Source: Cellulomonas sp. Y8
GTDB lineage: Bacteria; Actinomycetota; Actinomycetes; Actinomycetales; Cellulomonadaceae
Direction: 5' to 3'
Length of the DNA stretch: 64,000 nucleotides
Assembly (NCBI RefSeq): GCF_008033115.1
Contig: NZ_CP041203.1
Location: 4,030,001-4,094,000, forward strand
A program made the translations under genes and the position numbers. The notes under the pieces were generated by a model that was not told the origin of the DNA, made no database searches, and saw nothing but the letters and a program-made list of their open reading frames with translations. Of the stretch, positions 1 to 6,952 are shown piece after piece; position 1 is the first letter of the stretch; each line of letters opens with the position of its first letter.

Positions 1-298
1 CGATCGCCGCGGCCAGCTCGCCGACCGGCTTGTCGCCGCCGTCGGGGGAGAGGTTCTCCCAGAACACCGAGTGGTTCACGTGGCCGCCGAGGTTGAAGGC
101 CAGGGTCTTCTCCAGGCCGGCCACGGCGGCGAAGTCGCCGGACTCCCGGGCACCCGCCAGCTTCTCCAGCGTCGTGTTGGCGCCGGCCACGTACGTCGCG
201 TGGTGCTTGTCGTGGTGCAGCTCCATGATGCGGCCGGAGATGTGCGGCTCGAGCGCCGCGTAGTCGTAGGGCAGGTCCGGAAGGGTGTAGTCAGCCAT
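1..298 (-). CDS. sodA: Superoxide dismutase (Fe/Mn family), N-terminal part
   Basis: Converts superoxide to oxygen and hydrogen peroxide in the cytoplasm. The visible 99 residues begin [20 protein letters not shown] and hold the family's N-terminal metal site: the histidine in the HHDKHH stretch (about residue 27) and the one in [15 protein letters not shown] (about residue 75-80), followed by the conserved FWENLSP. The C-terminal alpha/beta domain with the DVWEHAYY ligands lies outside the window, so the metal preference cannot be judged. ATG at 298 is preceded by AGAGAGG at about 7 nt, a good ribosome site. It lies downstream of qcrB on the same strand with a 300-base gap, so it is probably transcribed separately. 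Confidence 0.93.
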   Translation of the reverse strand, partial: MADYTLPDLPYDYAALEPHISGRIMELHHDKHHATYVAGANTTLEKLAGARESGDFAAVAGLEKTLAFNLGGHVNHSVFWENLSPDGGDKPVGELAAAI

Positions 299-598
299 CA
301 GTGCCTCTCTGAGCTCAGGCCCCGGCTCGGTTCGCCGCGGCGGAGTCTTCGCAGTCGGTGCGCCCCGCCGTCGGGCGGGCGCACCTCCTCTGTCGTACCA
401 CGACCGGGTGGTCCCCGGCCTCCCGGGCCGGGATCCGGCTCGGTGGTGCGACGGGTCCGGCGACCTGCGGGGACGACGACGCCCGGGCCGCTCCGGCGGT
501 GAGCCGGTGCGACCCGGGCGGGGTCGTCCTGTCGATCGCCTCGCCCACCCGGTGCAACGACCGGGCGCGCGGGATGATTCCCCAGGTCAGCGCTGGTT
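299..598. other. qcrB-sodA intergenic region with hairpin
   Basis: 300 bases without a gene. Positions 357-386 form a strong GC hairpin (arms GGTGCGCCCCGCC and GGCGGGCGCACC) without a T run. It could end qcrB transcription or sit in the sodA leader. A TACGAC sequence read on the minus strand near 392-397 is a weak -10 candidate for sodA. Nothing else is recognisable. Confidence 0.4.
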
Positions 599-2350
599 TC
601 AGGGGCGCTTGGTGCCCTGCGTGCCCTCGGTGTCCTCGGGCTCGGGGGCGAGGTGCCGGCTGCCGGACGCGCCGGCGGTCAGCTCCTCGCGCTGCTCGTC
701 GTGCGCGAGCGGCAGGGCGTCGTGGCCGCCGTGCGACTGGGCCGCGGCGAGCTCCGCCGGGGTGACGGGCTCGACCCGGTCCTCGTAGAAGACCTTCGAG
801 AGCCGGCGCCGCGCGGCGTCGATCCGGTAGCCCTTGCGGCGCACGCCGCGCGAGTCCTCGGCCGGCTCGATCTCGAGCGGGCGACGGGGCTCGTGCTGCA
901 CGCGGAGCCAGCGCTCGTGGGCGTCGAGGGGCTTGTGCACCTCGATGTACTCGCCGGACGCGAACCGGACGATGCGGCCGGTCTCGTGGCCGTGCAGGAC
1001 CAGCTCGCGGTCCTTGCGCTGCAGCGCCAGGCAGATGCGCTTCGTGATCCAGAACGCCAGCGGCGGGGCCACGAAGAACAGCACCCGGAACGTCCACGTG
1101 ATGTCGTTGATCGACAGGTGGAAGTGCGTCGCGATGAGGTCGTTAGACCCGGCGAGCACCAGGATCATGAAGGCCGTCAGGAAGGCGACCCCGAACGCGG
1201 TGCGGAACGGGGCGTTGCGCGGGCGGTCGAGCACGTGGTGCTCGCGCTTGTCGCCGGTGGCGAACGCCTCGAGGAACGGCCACAGCGCGAGGACCGTGAA
1301 CAGCAGGCCGGGGATGACCACGCCGGGGACGAGGATGTTCATCGAGACCGTGTACTGGCCGATGACGAACTCCCAGCCCGGCATCAGGCGCAGGCCGCCC
1401 TCCAGGAACAGCATGTACCAGTCGGGCTGCGCGCCCGCGGACACGACGCCCGGGTCGAACGGGCCGTAGTTCCAGACCGGGTTGATCGTCAGGGTCGCCG
1501 CCATGAGGGCGATGACCGCGAACACCACGAAGAAGAAGCCGCCGGCCTTGGCCACGTACACGGGGAACAGCGGGTAGCCGACGACGTTCTTGTCGGTGCG
1601 GCCCGAGCCCGGGTACTGGGTGTGCTTGTGCAGCACGACCATGAGCAGGTGCAGGCCGATCAGCGCGAGGATCAGCGCCGGGATCAGCAGGATGTGCACC
1701 GTGAACAGGCGGGGGATCAGCTCCGTGCCCGGGAACTCGCCGCCGAACAGCGCGAACGAGATGTACGAGCCGAGGATCGGGATCGCGCGGGCCACGCCGT
1801 CCGCGATGCGCAGGCCGTTGCCGGACAGCACGTCGTCGGGGAGCGAGTAGCCGGAGAAGCCGGCCAGCAGGCCGAGGATCATCAGCGTGAAGCCGACGAG
1901 CCAGTTGAGCTCGCGCGGCTTGCGGAACGCGCCGGTGAAGAACACGCGCATCATGTGCGTCACGATCGACGCCATGAAGATCAGCGCGGCCCAGTGGTGG
2001 ATCTGCCGCATGAGCAGGCCGCCGCGGACCTCGAACGACAGGCGCAGCGTCGAGGCGAACGCCTCGGACATCTGCACGCCGTCCATCGCGGCCCAGGGGC
2101 CGTGGTAGTGCACCTCGGTCATGGAGGGCACGAAGAACATCGTGAGGAACGTGCCCGAGATGAGCAGCACCACGAAGGAGTAGAGCGCGATCTCACCCAG
2201 GAGGAACGACCAGTGGTCGGGGAAGATCTTGCGCGCGAACTCCTTGACGGCGTTGCCGACGCCGGTGCGCTGGTCCAGGTAGTCCGCGGTCGCCGCGGCG
2301 GCGCGCGTGGTGCGCGTCGGCGGTGCCGGGGGAGAGTCGACGGTGCTCAC
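599..2350 (-). CDS. qcrB: Cytochrome bc1 complex cytochrome b subunit QcrB
   Basis: Membrane subunit of the actinobacterial menaquinol:cytochrome c reductase (bcc), which forms a supercomplex with aa3 oxidase. 583 aa. It has several hydrophobic helices, haem-ligand histidines in RQIHHWAALIFMASIVTHMM (about residue 110-130) and HILLIPALILALIGLHLLMV, and the Qo-site motif as PDWY (canonical PEWY; PDW is usual in Actinobacteria). A long hydrophilic C-terminal tail of about 150 residues after the last helix is typical of actinobacterial QcrB. GTG at 2350 overlaps the qcrA stop (GTGA), so it is translationally coupled. An upstream in-frame extension exists but would lie within qcrA. Confidence 0.97.
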   Translation of the reverse strand: MSTVDSPPAPPTRTTRAAAATADYLDQRTGVGNAVKEFARKIFPDHWSFLLGEIALYSFVVLLISGTFLTMFFVPSMTEVHYHGPWAAMDGVQMSEAFASTLRLSFEVRGGLLMRQIHHWAALIFMASIVTHMMRVFFTGAFRKPRELNWLVGFTLMILGLLAGFSGYSLPDDVLSGNGLRIADGVARAIPILGSYISFALFGGEFPGTELIPRLFTVHILLIPALILALIGLHLLMVVLHKHTQYPGSGRTDKNVVGYPLFPVYVAKAGGFFFVVFAVIALMAATLTINPVWNYGPFDPGVVSAGAQPDWYMLFLEGGLRLMPGWEFVIGQYTVSMNILVPGVVIPGLLFTVLALWPFLEAFATGDKREHHVLDRPRNAPFRTAFGVAFLTAFMILVLAGSNDLIATHFHLSINDITWTFRVLFFVAPPLAFWITKRICLALQRKDRELVLHGHETGRIVRFASGEYIEVHKPLDAHERWLRVQHEPRRPLEIEPAEDSRGVRRKGYRIDAARRRLSKVFYEDRVEPVTPAELAAAQSHGGHDALPLAHDEQREELTAGASGSRHLAPEPEDTEGTQGTKRP

Positions 2351-3372
2351 GTGAGGCGCTCCCAGAAGGACGGGCCGATGGGGGAGTCGAACCCGTGCTG
2401 CGCGACGAGGTAGCCCTCGTCGTCCACGGTGATCGGCAGCTGGGGCAGCGGGCGGTGCGCGGGGCCGAAGACCACCTTGGCGCCGTCGGCGGCGTCGAAG
2501 GTCGACTGGTGGCACGGGCACAGGATGTGGTGCGTCTGCTGCTCGTAGAGGGCGACGGGGCACCCGACGTGGGTGCAGATCTTCGAGAAGGCCAGGATGC
2601 CGTCGTAGCTCCAGCCCTCGCCCTGCTCGGACTTGATGTCGCGCGGGTCCATGCGGACCATCAGCACGACGGCCTTGGCCTTCTCGTTGAGCGGGTGCTC
2701 GGTCTCCTCGAGGCCCTCGGGGATGACGTGGAAGGCCGAGCCGATGGTGACGTCGGACGCCTTGATCGGGCGGCCGGACGGGTCGATCGTCAGGCGGGTG
2801 CCGCGGCGCCACATCGTCCGCTTGGACTGCGAGACGTCCCAGCCGCCGCCGAGGTTGCCGACGAGCGGCACGGCGATCGCCAGCGGGAACAGCGCCAGCG
2901 AGGTGACCATCGCGCCCTTCAGCACGCCGCGGCGGCCGATGGACGAGTCCTTGGCGCCCTCGCGCAGGGCCTCGACGGCCTTGACGCGGACGGACTCCGA
3001 CGACGCGGTGGGGTGGCGGTCCTCGGCGCGCTCGTGGTCGTTCATGAGCGCCTTGGCCCAGTGCACGGCGGCGAGGCCGATGCCGGCCAGGCCGAGGAAC
3101 AGGCCCAGGCCGAGCAGCAGGTTCGACAGCCGCATGGTGCCGACGGTCTCGCCCGGGGGCACCAGCGCGTACGCGACGATCGCGCCGATGGTGCCGAGGA
3201 TCGAGATCGTGAAGAGGACGACGACCTGCCGCTCGGCGCGCTTCTGCGCCTTCGGGTCGGTGTCGCCCACACGCGCGCGGTGCTCGTGCAGGCCCGGGTC
3301 GTCGAACCGCTCGGGGAGCGGGCCGTCGCCGCGGGTCGTGACGTCCGTGGACGGGTCGTGGTGCGTGCTCAC
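2347..3372 (-). CDS. qcrA: Cytochrome bc1 complex Rieske iron-sulfur subunit QcrA
   Basis: Carries electrons from menaquinol to the cytochrome cc subunit. 341 aa. There are three N-terminal transmembrane helices (about residues 45-65, 75-95, 150-170), as in actinobacterial QcrA, rather than the single anchor of mitochondrial Rieske proteins. The C-terminal Rieske fold holds CTHVGCP and CPCHQSTFD, giving the two Cys/His pairs for the [2Fe-2S] cluster. An SSIGRRGVLKG twin-arginine-like stretch precedes the third helix. GTG at 3372 overlaps the qcrC stop by GTGA, and its own stop overlaps qcrB in the same way, so qcrC-qcrA-qcrB is one coupled operon. Confidence 0.97.
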   Translation of the reverse strand: MSTHHDPSTDVTTRGDGPLPERFDDPGLHEHRARVGDTDPKAQKRAERQVVVLFTISILGTIGAIVAYALVPPGETVGTMRLSNLLLGLGLFLGLAGIGLAAVHWAKALMNDHERAEDRHPTASSESVRVKAVEALREGAKDSSIGRRGVLKGAMVTSLALFPLAIAVPLVGNLGGGWDVSQSKRTMWRRGTRLTIDPSGRPIKASDVTIGSAFHVIPEGLEETEHPLNEKAKAVVLMVRMDPRDIKSEQGEGWSYDGILAFSKICTHVGCPVALYEQQTHHILCPCHQSTFDAADGAKVVFGPAHRPLPQLPITVDDEGYLVAQHGFDSPIGPSFWERLT

Positions 3373-4172
3373 GAGGACTTGGCTCCGATCCAGACCGAGG
3401 CGCCGATCAGCAGGCCGATGCCGATGACCCAGGCCCACAGGCCCTCGCCGACCGGGCCCAGCGAACCGAGGGTCAGGCCGCCGGGCGACCCGTCGCGCTG
3501 CTCGTCGAGGTAGGCGATGATGTCGCGCTTCTCGTCCGGGGTGATGTTGGCGTCGTTGAACACCGGCATCGACTGCGGGCCGGTCAGCATCGCCTCGTAG
3601 ATGTGCGTGGGGGACGTCTCGGTGAGCGCGGGCGCCCACTTGCCCTGCGACAGCGCGCCACCGGCGCCGACCGCGTTGTGGCACATGGCGCAGTTCGTGC
3701 GGAACAGGGCCATGCCGTTGGCGGCGTCGCCCTTGCTCGGGTCGACCTGCTCCTCGGACGGGATCGCCGGGCCGGCGCCCAGGGACGCGACGTACGCCGC
3801 GAGCTGCGCGATCTGCTCGTCGTCGAACTGGACCGGCTTGGCCTGGATCTGCGCGCCGTTCATCTGCGCGGGCATGCGACCGGTGCCGACCTGGAAGTCG
3901 ACCGCGGCGGCACCCACGCCGATGAGGGACGGGCCGCCGGCGCCGCCGTCGACGGCCTCCCGGCCCTCGGCGGAGACGCCGTGGCAGGTGGCGCAGTTGG
4001 CCTGGAACAGCTTCTGACCGGCGGCGACGTCGCTCTCGCTGGCCGCAGCCTGCGCCGCGTCGGCGCTGGCGGGCTGGGCGATCGCGTACACCGCTCCGGT
4101 CAGCAGCAGCGCCAGCAGGAGCAGCACGACCGGCGCTGACCGGTGGTGCCTGCGGGCGGCGAGTGCCTTCAC
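3369..4172 (-). CDS. qcrC: Dihaem cytochrome cc subunit QcrC
   Basis: 267 aa membrane-anchored dihaem c-type cytochrome that passes electrons directly to the aa3 oxidase, replacing a soluble cytochrome c. N-terminal signal/anchor APVVLLLLALLLTGAVYAIA (about residues 14-33), two haem-binding motifs CATCH (about residue 60) and CAMCH (about 160), each followed by a distal Met region (GRMP, QSMPVF), and a C-terminal transmembrane helix LWAWVIGIGLLIGASVWIG. First gene of the qcrCAB operon and 64 bases downstream of ctaE on the same strand, so all four are probably cotranscribed. Confidence 0.97.
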   Translation of the reverse strand: MKALAARRHHRSAPVVLLLLALLLTGAVYAIAQPASADAAQAAASESDVAAGQKLFQANCATCHGVSAEGREAVDGGAGGPSLIGVGAAAVDFQVGTGRMPAQMNGAQIQAKPVQFDDEQIAQLAAYVASLGAGPAIPSEEQVDPSKGDAANGMALFRTNCAMCHNAVGAGGALSQGKWAPALTETSPTHIYEAMLTGPQSMPVFNDANITPDEKRDIIAYLDEQRDGSPGGLTLGSLGPVGEGLWAWVIGIGLLIGASVWIGAKSS

Positions 4173-4236
4173 GGATGGATCCTCGTCTCGGGCGTGCGGG
4201 GGGCTCTACGGGGGGACTGCGGGTGGTGCTGGCTGG

Positions 4237-4875
4237 TCACTTGATGAGGTAGATGGTCGCGAACAGCGCGATCCACACCACGTCGACGAAGTGCCAGTAG
4301 TAGGAGGTCACGATGGCGGTGGTCGCCTCGTGGTGGCCGAACCGCTTCGAGGTGAACGAGCGGCCCAGCAGGAACAGGAAGGCGATGAGGCCGCCGACCA
4401 CGTGCAGGCCGTGGAAGCCGGTGGTCAGGTAGAACACCGAGCCGTACGGGCTGGAGGAGATGGTCAGGCCCTCGTGCACGAGCTCGGCGTACTCGAAGAC
4501 CTGCCCGCCGATGAAGAAGGCGCCCATGATGTAGGTGAGCGTCATCCACTCGTTCATGCCCCAGCCGCGCACGTTGAGCAGCGAGCCGGAGCGGACCGGC
4601 TGGAACCGCTCGGCGGCCCAGACGCCCATCTGGCAGGTGACCGACGACAGCAGCAGCACCGTCGTGTTGATCGCCGCGAACGTGACGTTGAGCTTCTCCG
4701 TCTGGAGCGCCCACTCCTCCGGCACCGTCGCGCGGAGGGTGAAGTACATGGCGAACAGGCCCGCGAAGAACATGAGCTCCGAGGCCAGCCACACGATCGT
4801 CCCGACCGACACGGGGTTCGGTCGGTTGACGCTCACGTGGGGAGCGGAGGCGGGGGCAGCCGTTGCGGTCGTCAC
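4237..4875 (-). CDS. ctaE: Cytochrome c oxidase subunit III
   Basis: Subunit III of the aa3-type terminal oxidase, which pairs with the bcc complex encoded next to it. 212 aa with five hydrophobic helices and the family motifs [20 protein letters not shown] near the N-terminus, [10 protein letters not shown] and [12 protein letters not shown] near the C-terminus. The start is GTG at 4875. A CATACT element lies 7 nt upstream (minus strand, 4883-4888), so the mRNA is likely leaderless. No other oxidase subunit is in the window; in Actinobacteria ctaC/ctaD are usually elsewhere. Confidence 0.96.
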   Translation of the reverse strand: MTTATAAPASAPHVSVNRPNPVSVGTIVWLASELMFFAGLFAMYFTLRATVPEEWALQTEKLNVTFAAINTTVLLLSSVTCQMGVWAAERFQPVRSGSLLNVRGWGMNEWMTLTYIMGAFFIGGQVFEYAELVHEGLTISSSPYGSVFYLTTGFHGLHVVGGLIAFLFLLGRSFTSKRFGHHEATTAIVTSYYWHFVDVVWIALFATIYLIK

Positions 4876-4882
4876 GCCTGTC

Positions 4883-4888
4883 AGTATG
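4883..4888 (-). promoter_or_regulatory. -10-like element for ctaE
   Basis: CATACT read on the minus strand, 7 nt before the GTG of ctaE. It matches the spacing of the TANNNT elements at other starts here, but the first base is off consensus. Confidence 0.4.
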
Positions 4889-5071
4889 GCTTATGACGGC
4901 TGTGCGTGGGTCCTTAGTCCCCGTACGTCGCCGAGGTTTCTGTCACATCGTCACCTCGTTCCGCGCGTTCGCGGGCAGGTCGGAGCGTCGCGACCGGCGT
5001 GTCGGCGCTCGTGCCAAGATGCAGGGCAGGGACGCGCGCGACACGTCCCCCCGCACGAGCGAAGGACCACC

Positions 5072-5494
5072 ATGGCCGCTGACGCCACCCCCGCCGCGCC
5101 CGCCGAGGGCCCGCGCATCCTGCTCTACAGCGACGACGTCGACACGCGCGCGCAGGTGCGCCTGGGCGTCGGCCGCCGGCTCGGCCGCGGTGCGCCGGAC
5201 ATCCGGTGGAGCGAGGTCGCGACGCCGGAGGCCGCGCTCGCGCAGGCGGAGACCGGGACCTACGACCTGCTCGTGCTCGACGGCGAGGCCGCCAAGGTCG
5301 GCGGCATGGCGCTCGCGCGCCAGGTCAAGGACGAGGTGTTCCGCTGCCCGCCGGTGCTGGTGCTGACCGGCCGGCCGCAGGACGCGTGGCTCGCCGCCTG
5401 GTCCGACGCGGACGGCGTCGTCTCCCAGCCCCTCGACCCGGTCGAGCTGCACGACGCCGTCGTCGGCCTGCTCGCCCGGACCCCCGCGGCATGA
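5072..5494 (+). CDS. Single-domain response-regulator-like receiver protein
   Basis: 140 aa, essentially one CheY-like domain. Visible are the acidic pair (SDD, about residues 21-23), the central acceptor-type Asp in LLVLDGEA (about 68) and the Thr of VLTGR (about 95). The conserved receiver lysine after strand 5 is replaced: the sequence reads SQPLDP instead of KP, so phosphotransfer may be impaired. There is no output domain and no kinase nearby. GAAGGA lies 5 nt before the ATG. It lies divergent from ctaE and overlaps trpD by ATGA, so it is coupled to trpD. The pairing between ctaE and trpD is seen in related actinobacteria, but I know no function. Confidence 0.75.
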   Translation: MAADATPAAPAEGPRILLYSDDVDTRAQVRLGVGRRLGRGAPDIRWSEVATPEAALAQAETGTYDLLVLDGEAAKVGGMALARQVKDEVFRCPPVLVLTGRPQDAWLAAWSDADGVVSQPLDPVELHDAVVGLLARTPAA

Positions 5495-6543
5495 CCGAGC
5501 AGGTCACCTGGTCCGACCTGCTCACCACGCTCGTCGAGGGCCGGGACCTCGACGAGGCCCAGACCGCCTGGGCCATGGACGAGATCATGTCCGGCTCCGC
5601 CTCCCCGGCCCGCGTGGCCGGCTTCCTCACCGCGCTGCGCGCGAAGGGGGAGACGGTCGCCGAGCTGACGGCGCTGGCCGACACGATGCTCGCGCACGCC
5701 CTGCGGTTCGAGGTGCCGGGCCGGGCGGTCGACATCGTCGGCACCGGCGGCGACCGGGCGCACACCGTCAACGTCTCGACCATGGCGTCCGTCGTCGTCG
5801 CGGGCACGGGCGTGCGCGTGGTCAAGCACGGCAACCGGGCGGCGTCGTCGTCCTCCGGGTCCGCCGACGTGCTCGAGGCACTGGGCATCCGGCTCGACCA
5901 GACCCCCGAGCGCGTCGCGCAGCTCGCGTCCGAGGTCGGCATCACGTTCTGCTTCGCCCTGACGTTCCACCCCGCGATGCGGCACGTCGCGGTCGCGCGG
6001 CGGGACCTCGGCATCAAGACGGTGTTCAACTTCCTCGGCCCGCTCACCAACCCGGCGCAGCCGGCAGCGGCAGCGATCGGCGTGGCCGACGCGCGGATGG
6101 CGGGCCTGGTCGCGGGCGTGCTCGCGCGGCGCGGCACCGAGGCGCTGGTGTTCCGGGGCGACGACGGGCTCGACGAGCTCGCGCCGACGGGGACGTCGCA
6201 CGTCTGGCACGTCGAGGGCGGCGCGGTGACGGAGCACGTGCTCGACCCCGTGGCCGACCTCGGGCTCGCGCCGGTGACGGTCGCGGACCTGCGGGGCGCC
6301 GACGCGGCGTTCAACGCCGGCGTGGCGCAGGCCGTGCTCGCGGGCGAGGCGGTGGCGTCGCGGGAGACCGTGCTGCTCAACGCGGCGGCGGCGCTGGTCG
6401 CCGACGGCAGCCTGCCCGGCACCGGGGCGTCCGGCGGCGACCTCGTGGCGCGGCTGCGCGCGGGGCTGTCGCACGCGGCCGCGGGCGTGGACTCGGGCGC
6501 GGCGGCAGAGGTCCTGGAGCGCTGGCGCGCGGCCTCGGCCTGA
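5491..6543 (+). CDS. trpD: Anthranilate phosphoribosyltransferase
   Basis: Adds phosphoribose from PRPP to anthranilate, the second step of tryptophan synthesis. 350 aa, normal length. The PRPP-binding glycine motif is in [17 protein letters not shown] (about residues 85-100) and [21 protein letters not shown] (about 113-133) follows; the N-terminal helical domain contains the [21 protein letters not shown] stretch typical of the family. The ATG overlaps the stop of the preceding receiver gene (ATGA). No other trp gene is nearby, as in mycobacteria, where trpD sits beside ctaE/qcr. It is followed by a palindromic repeat and a convergent gene. Confidence 0.97.
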   Translation: MTEQVTWSDLLTTLVEGRDLDEAQTAWAMDEIMSGSASPARVAGFLTALRAKGETVAELTALADTMLAHALRFEVPGRAVDIVGTGGDRAHTVNVSTMASVVVAGTGVRVVKHGNRAASSSSGSADVLEALGIRLDQTPERVAQLASEVGITFCFALTFHPAMRHVAVARRDLGIKTVFNFLGPLTNPAQPAAAAIGVADARMAGLVAGVLARRGTEALVFRGDDGLDELAPTGTSHVWHVEGGAVTEHVLDPVADLGLAPVTVADLRGADAAFNAGVAQAVLAGEAVASRETVLLNAAAALVADGSLPGTGASGGDLVARLRAGLSHAAAGVDSGAAAEVLERWRAASA

Positions 6544-6585
6544 CCCGGCGGGCTCGTCGGGGCTCGCGACGCTGACCGAGCAGCC

Positions 6586-6628
6586 GACGCGCCGAGCGAG
6601 CATCCGTCGCCTGCTCGCTCGGCGCGTC
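6586..6628. repeat. Palindromic repeat, copy A
   Basis: Perfect 17-bp arms (GACGCGCCGAGCGAGCA, 6586-6602 and 6612-6628) around a 9-nt loop, flanked by further GAGC/GCTC pairs between about 6571 and 6650. It lies between convergent trpD and the AsnC-type gene. A related element lies at 34168-34222, also between convergent genes. It may act as a bidirectional terminator or be a REP-like dispersed repeat. Confidence 0.75.
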
Positions 6629-6663
6629 CGCTACCCGCTCGGCGTCGGGGCGACGCCGGGCGG

Positions 6664-6945
6664 TCAGTCCTCGATGCCGAGGGCGAACGCCTGCTCGAGG
6701 TCGTGCTGCGAGTAGGTGCGGAACGCGATGAACGTCTGGGTGCGGACGACGCCTTCCACCTTGCTGACCCTGTCCGCGATGATGTCGGCCAGCTCCTCGT
6801 GCTCGCGGACGCGCACCATGGCGATGAGGTCGACGCCGCCCGTGACGGAGTAGACCTCGCTCACGCCCGGGATGTTGGCGATGGCGGCGGCGGCCTCGGG
6901 GATGCGGTCGGCGTCGGTGTCGATGTGCACGATGGCGGTCAGCAT
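6664..6945 (-). CDS. Stand-alone AsnC/Lrp-type ligand-binding (RAM) domain protein
   Basis: 93 aa. The whole protein is the alpha/beta effector domain found at the C-terminus of Lrp/AsnC regulators: TAIVHIDTDADRIPEAAAAI, then a GVSEVYSVTGGVDLIAMVRV core and VRTQTFIAFRTYSQHD. There is no DNA-binding HTH, so it is likely a ligand sensor or a partner of a full-length Lrp protein. It starts at ATG 6945 and is 7 bases downstream of the stop of the next gene on the same strand (6953), so the two may be cotranscribed. Confidence 0.85.
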   Translation of the reverse strand: MLTAIVHIDTDADRIPEAAAAIANIPGVSEVYSVTGGVDLIAMVRVREHEELADIIADRVSKVEGVVRTQTFIAFRTYSQHDLEQAFALGIED

Positions 6946-6952
6946 GACGCCA

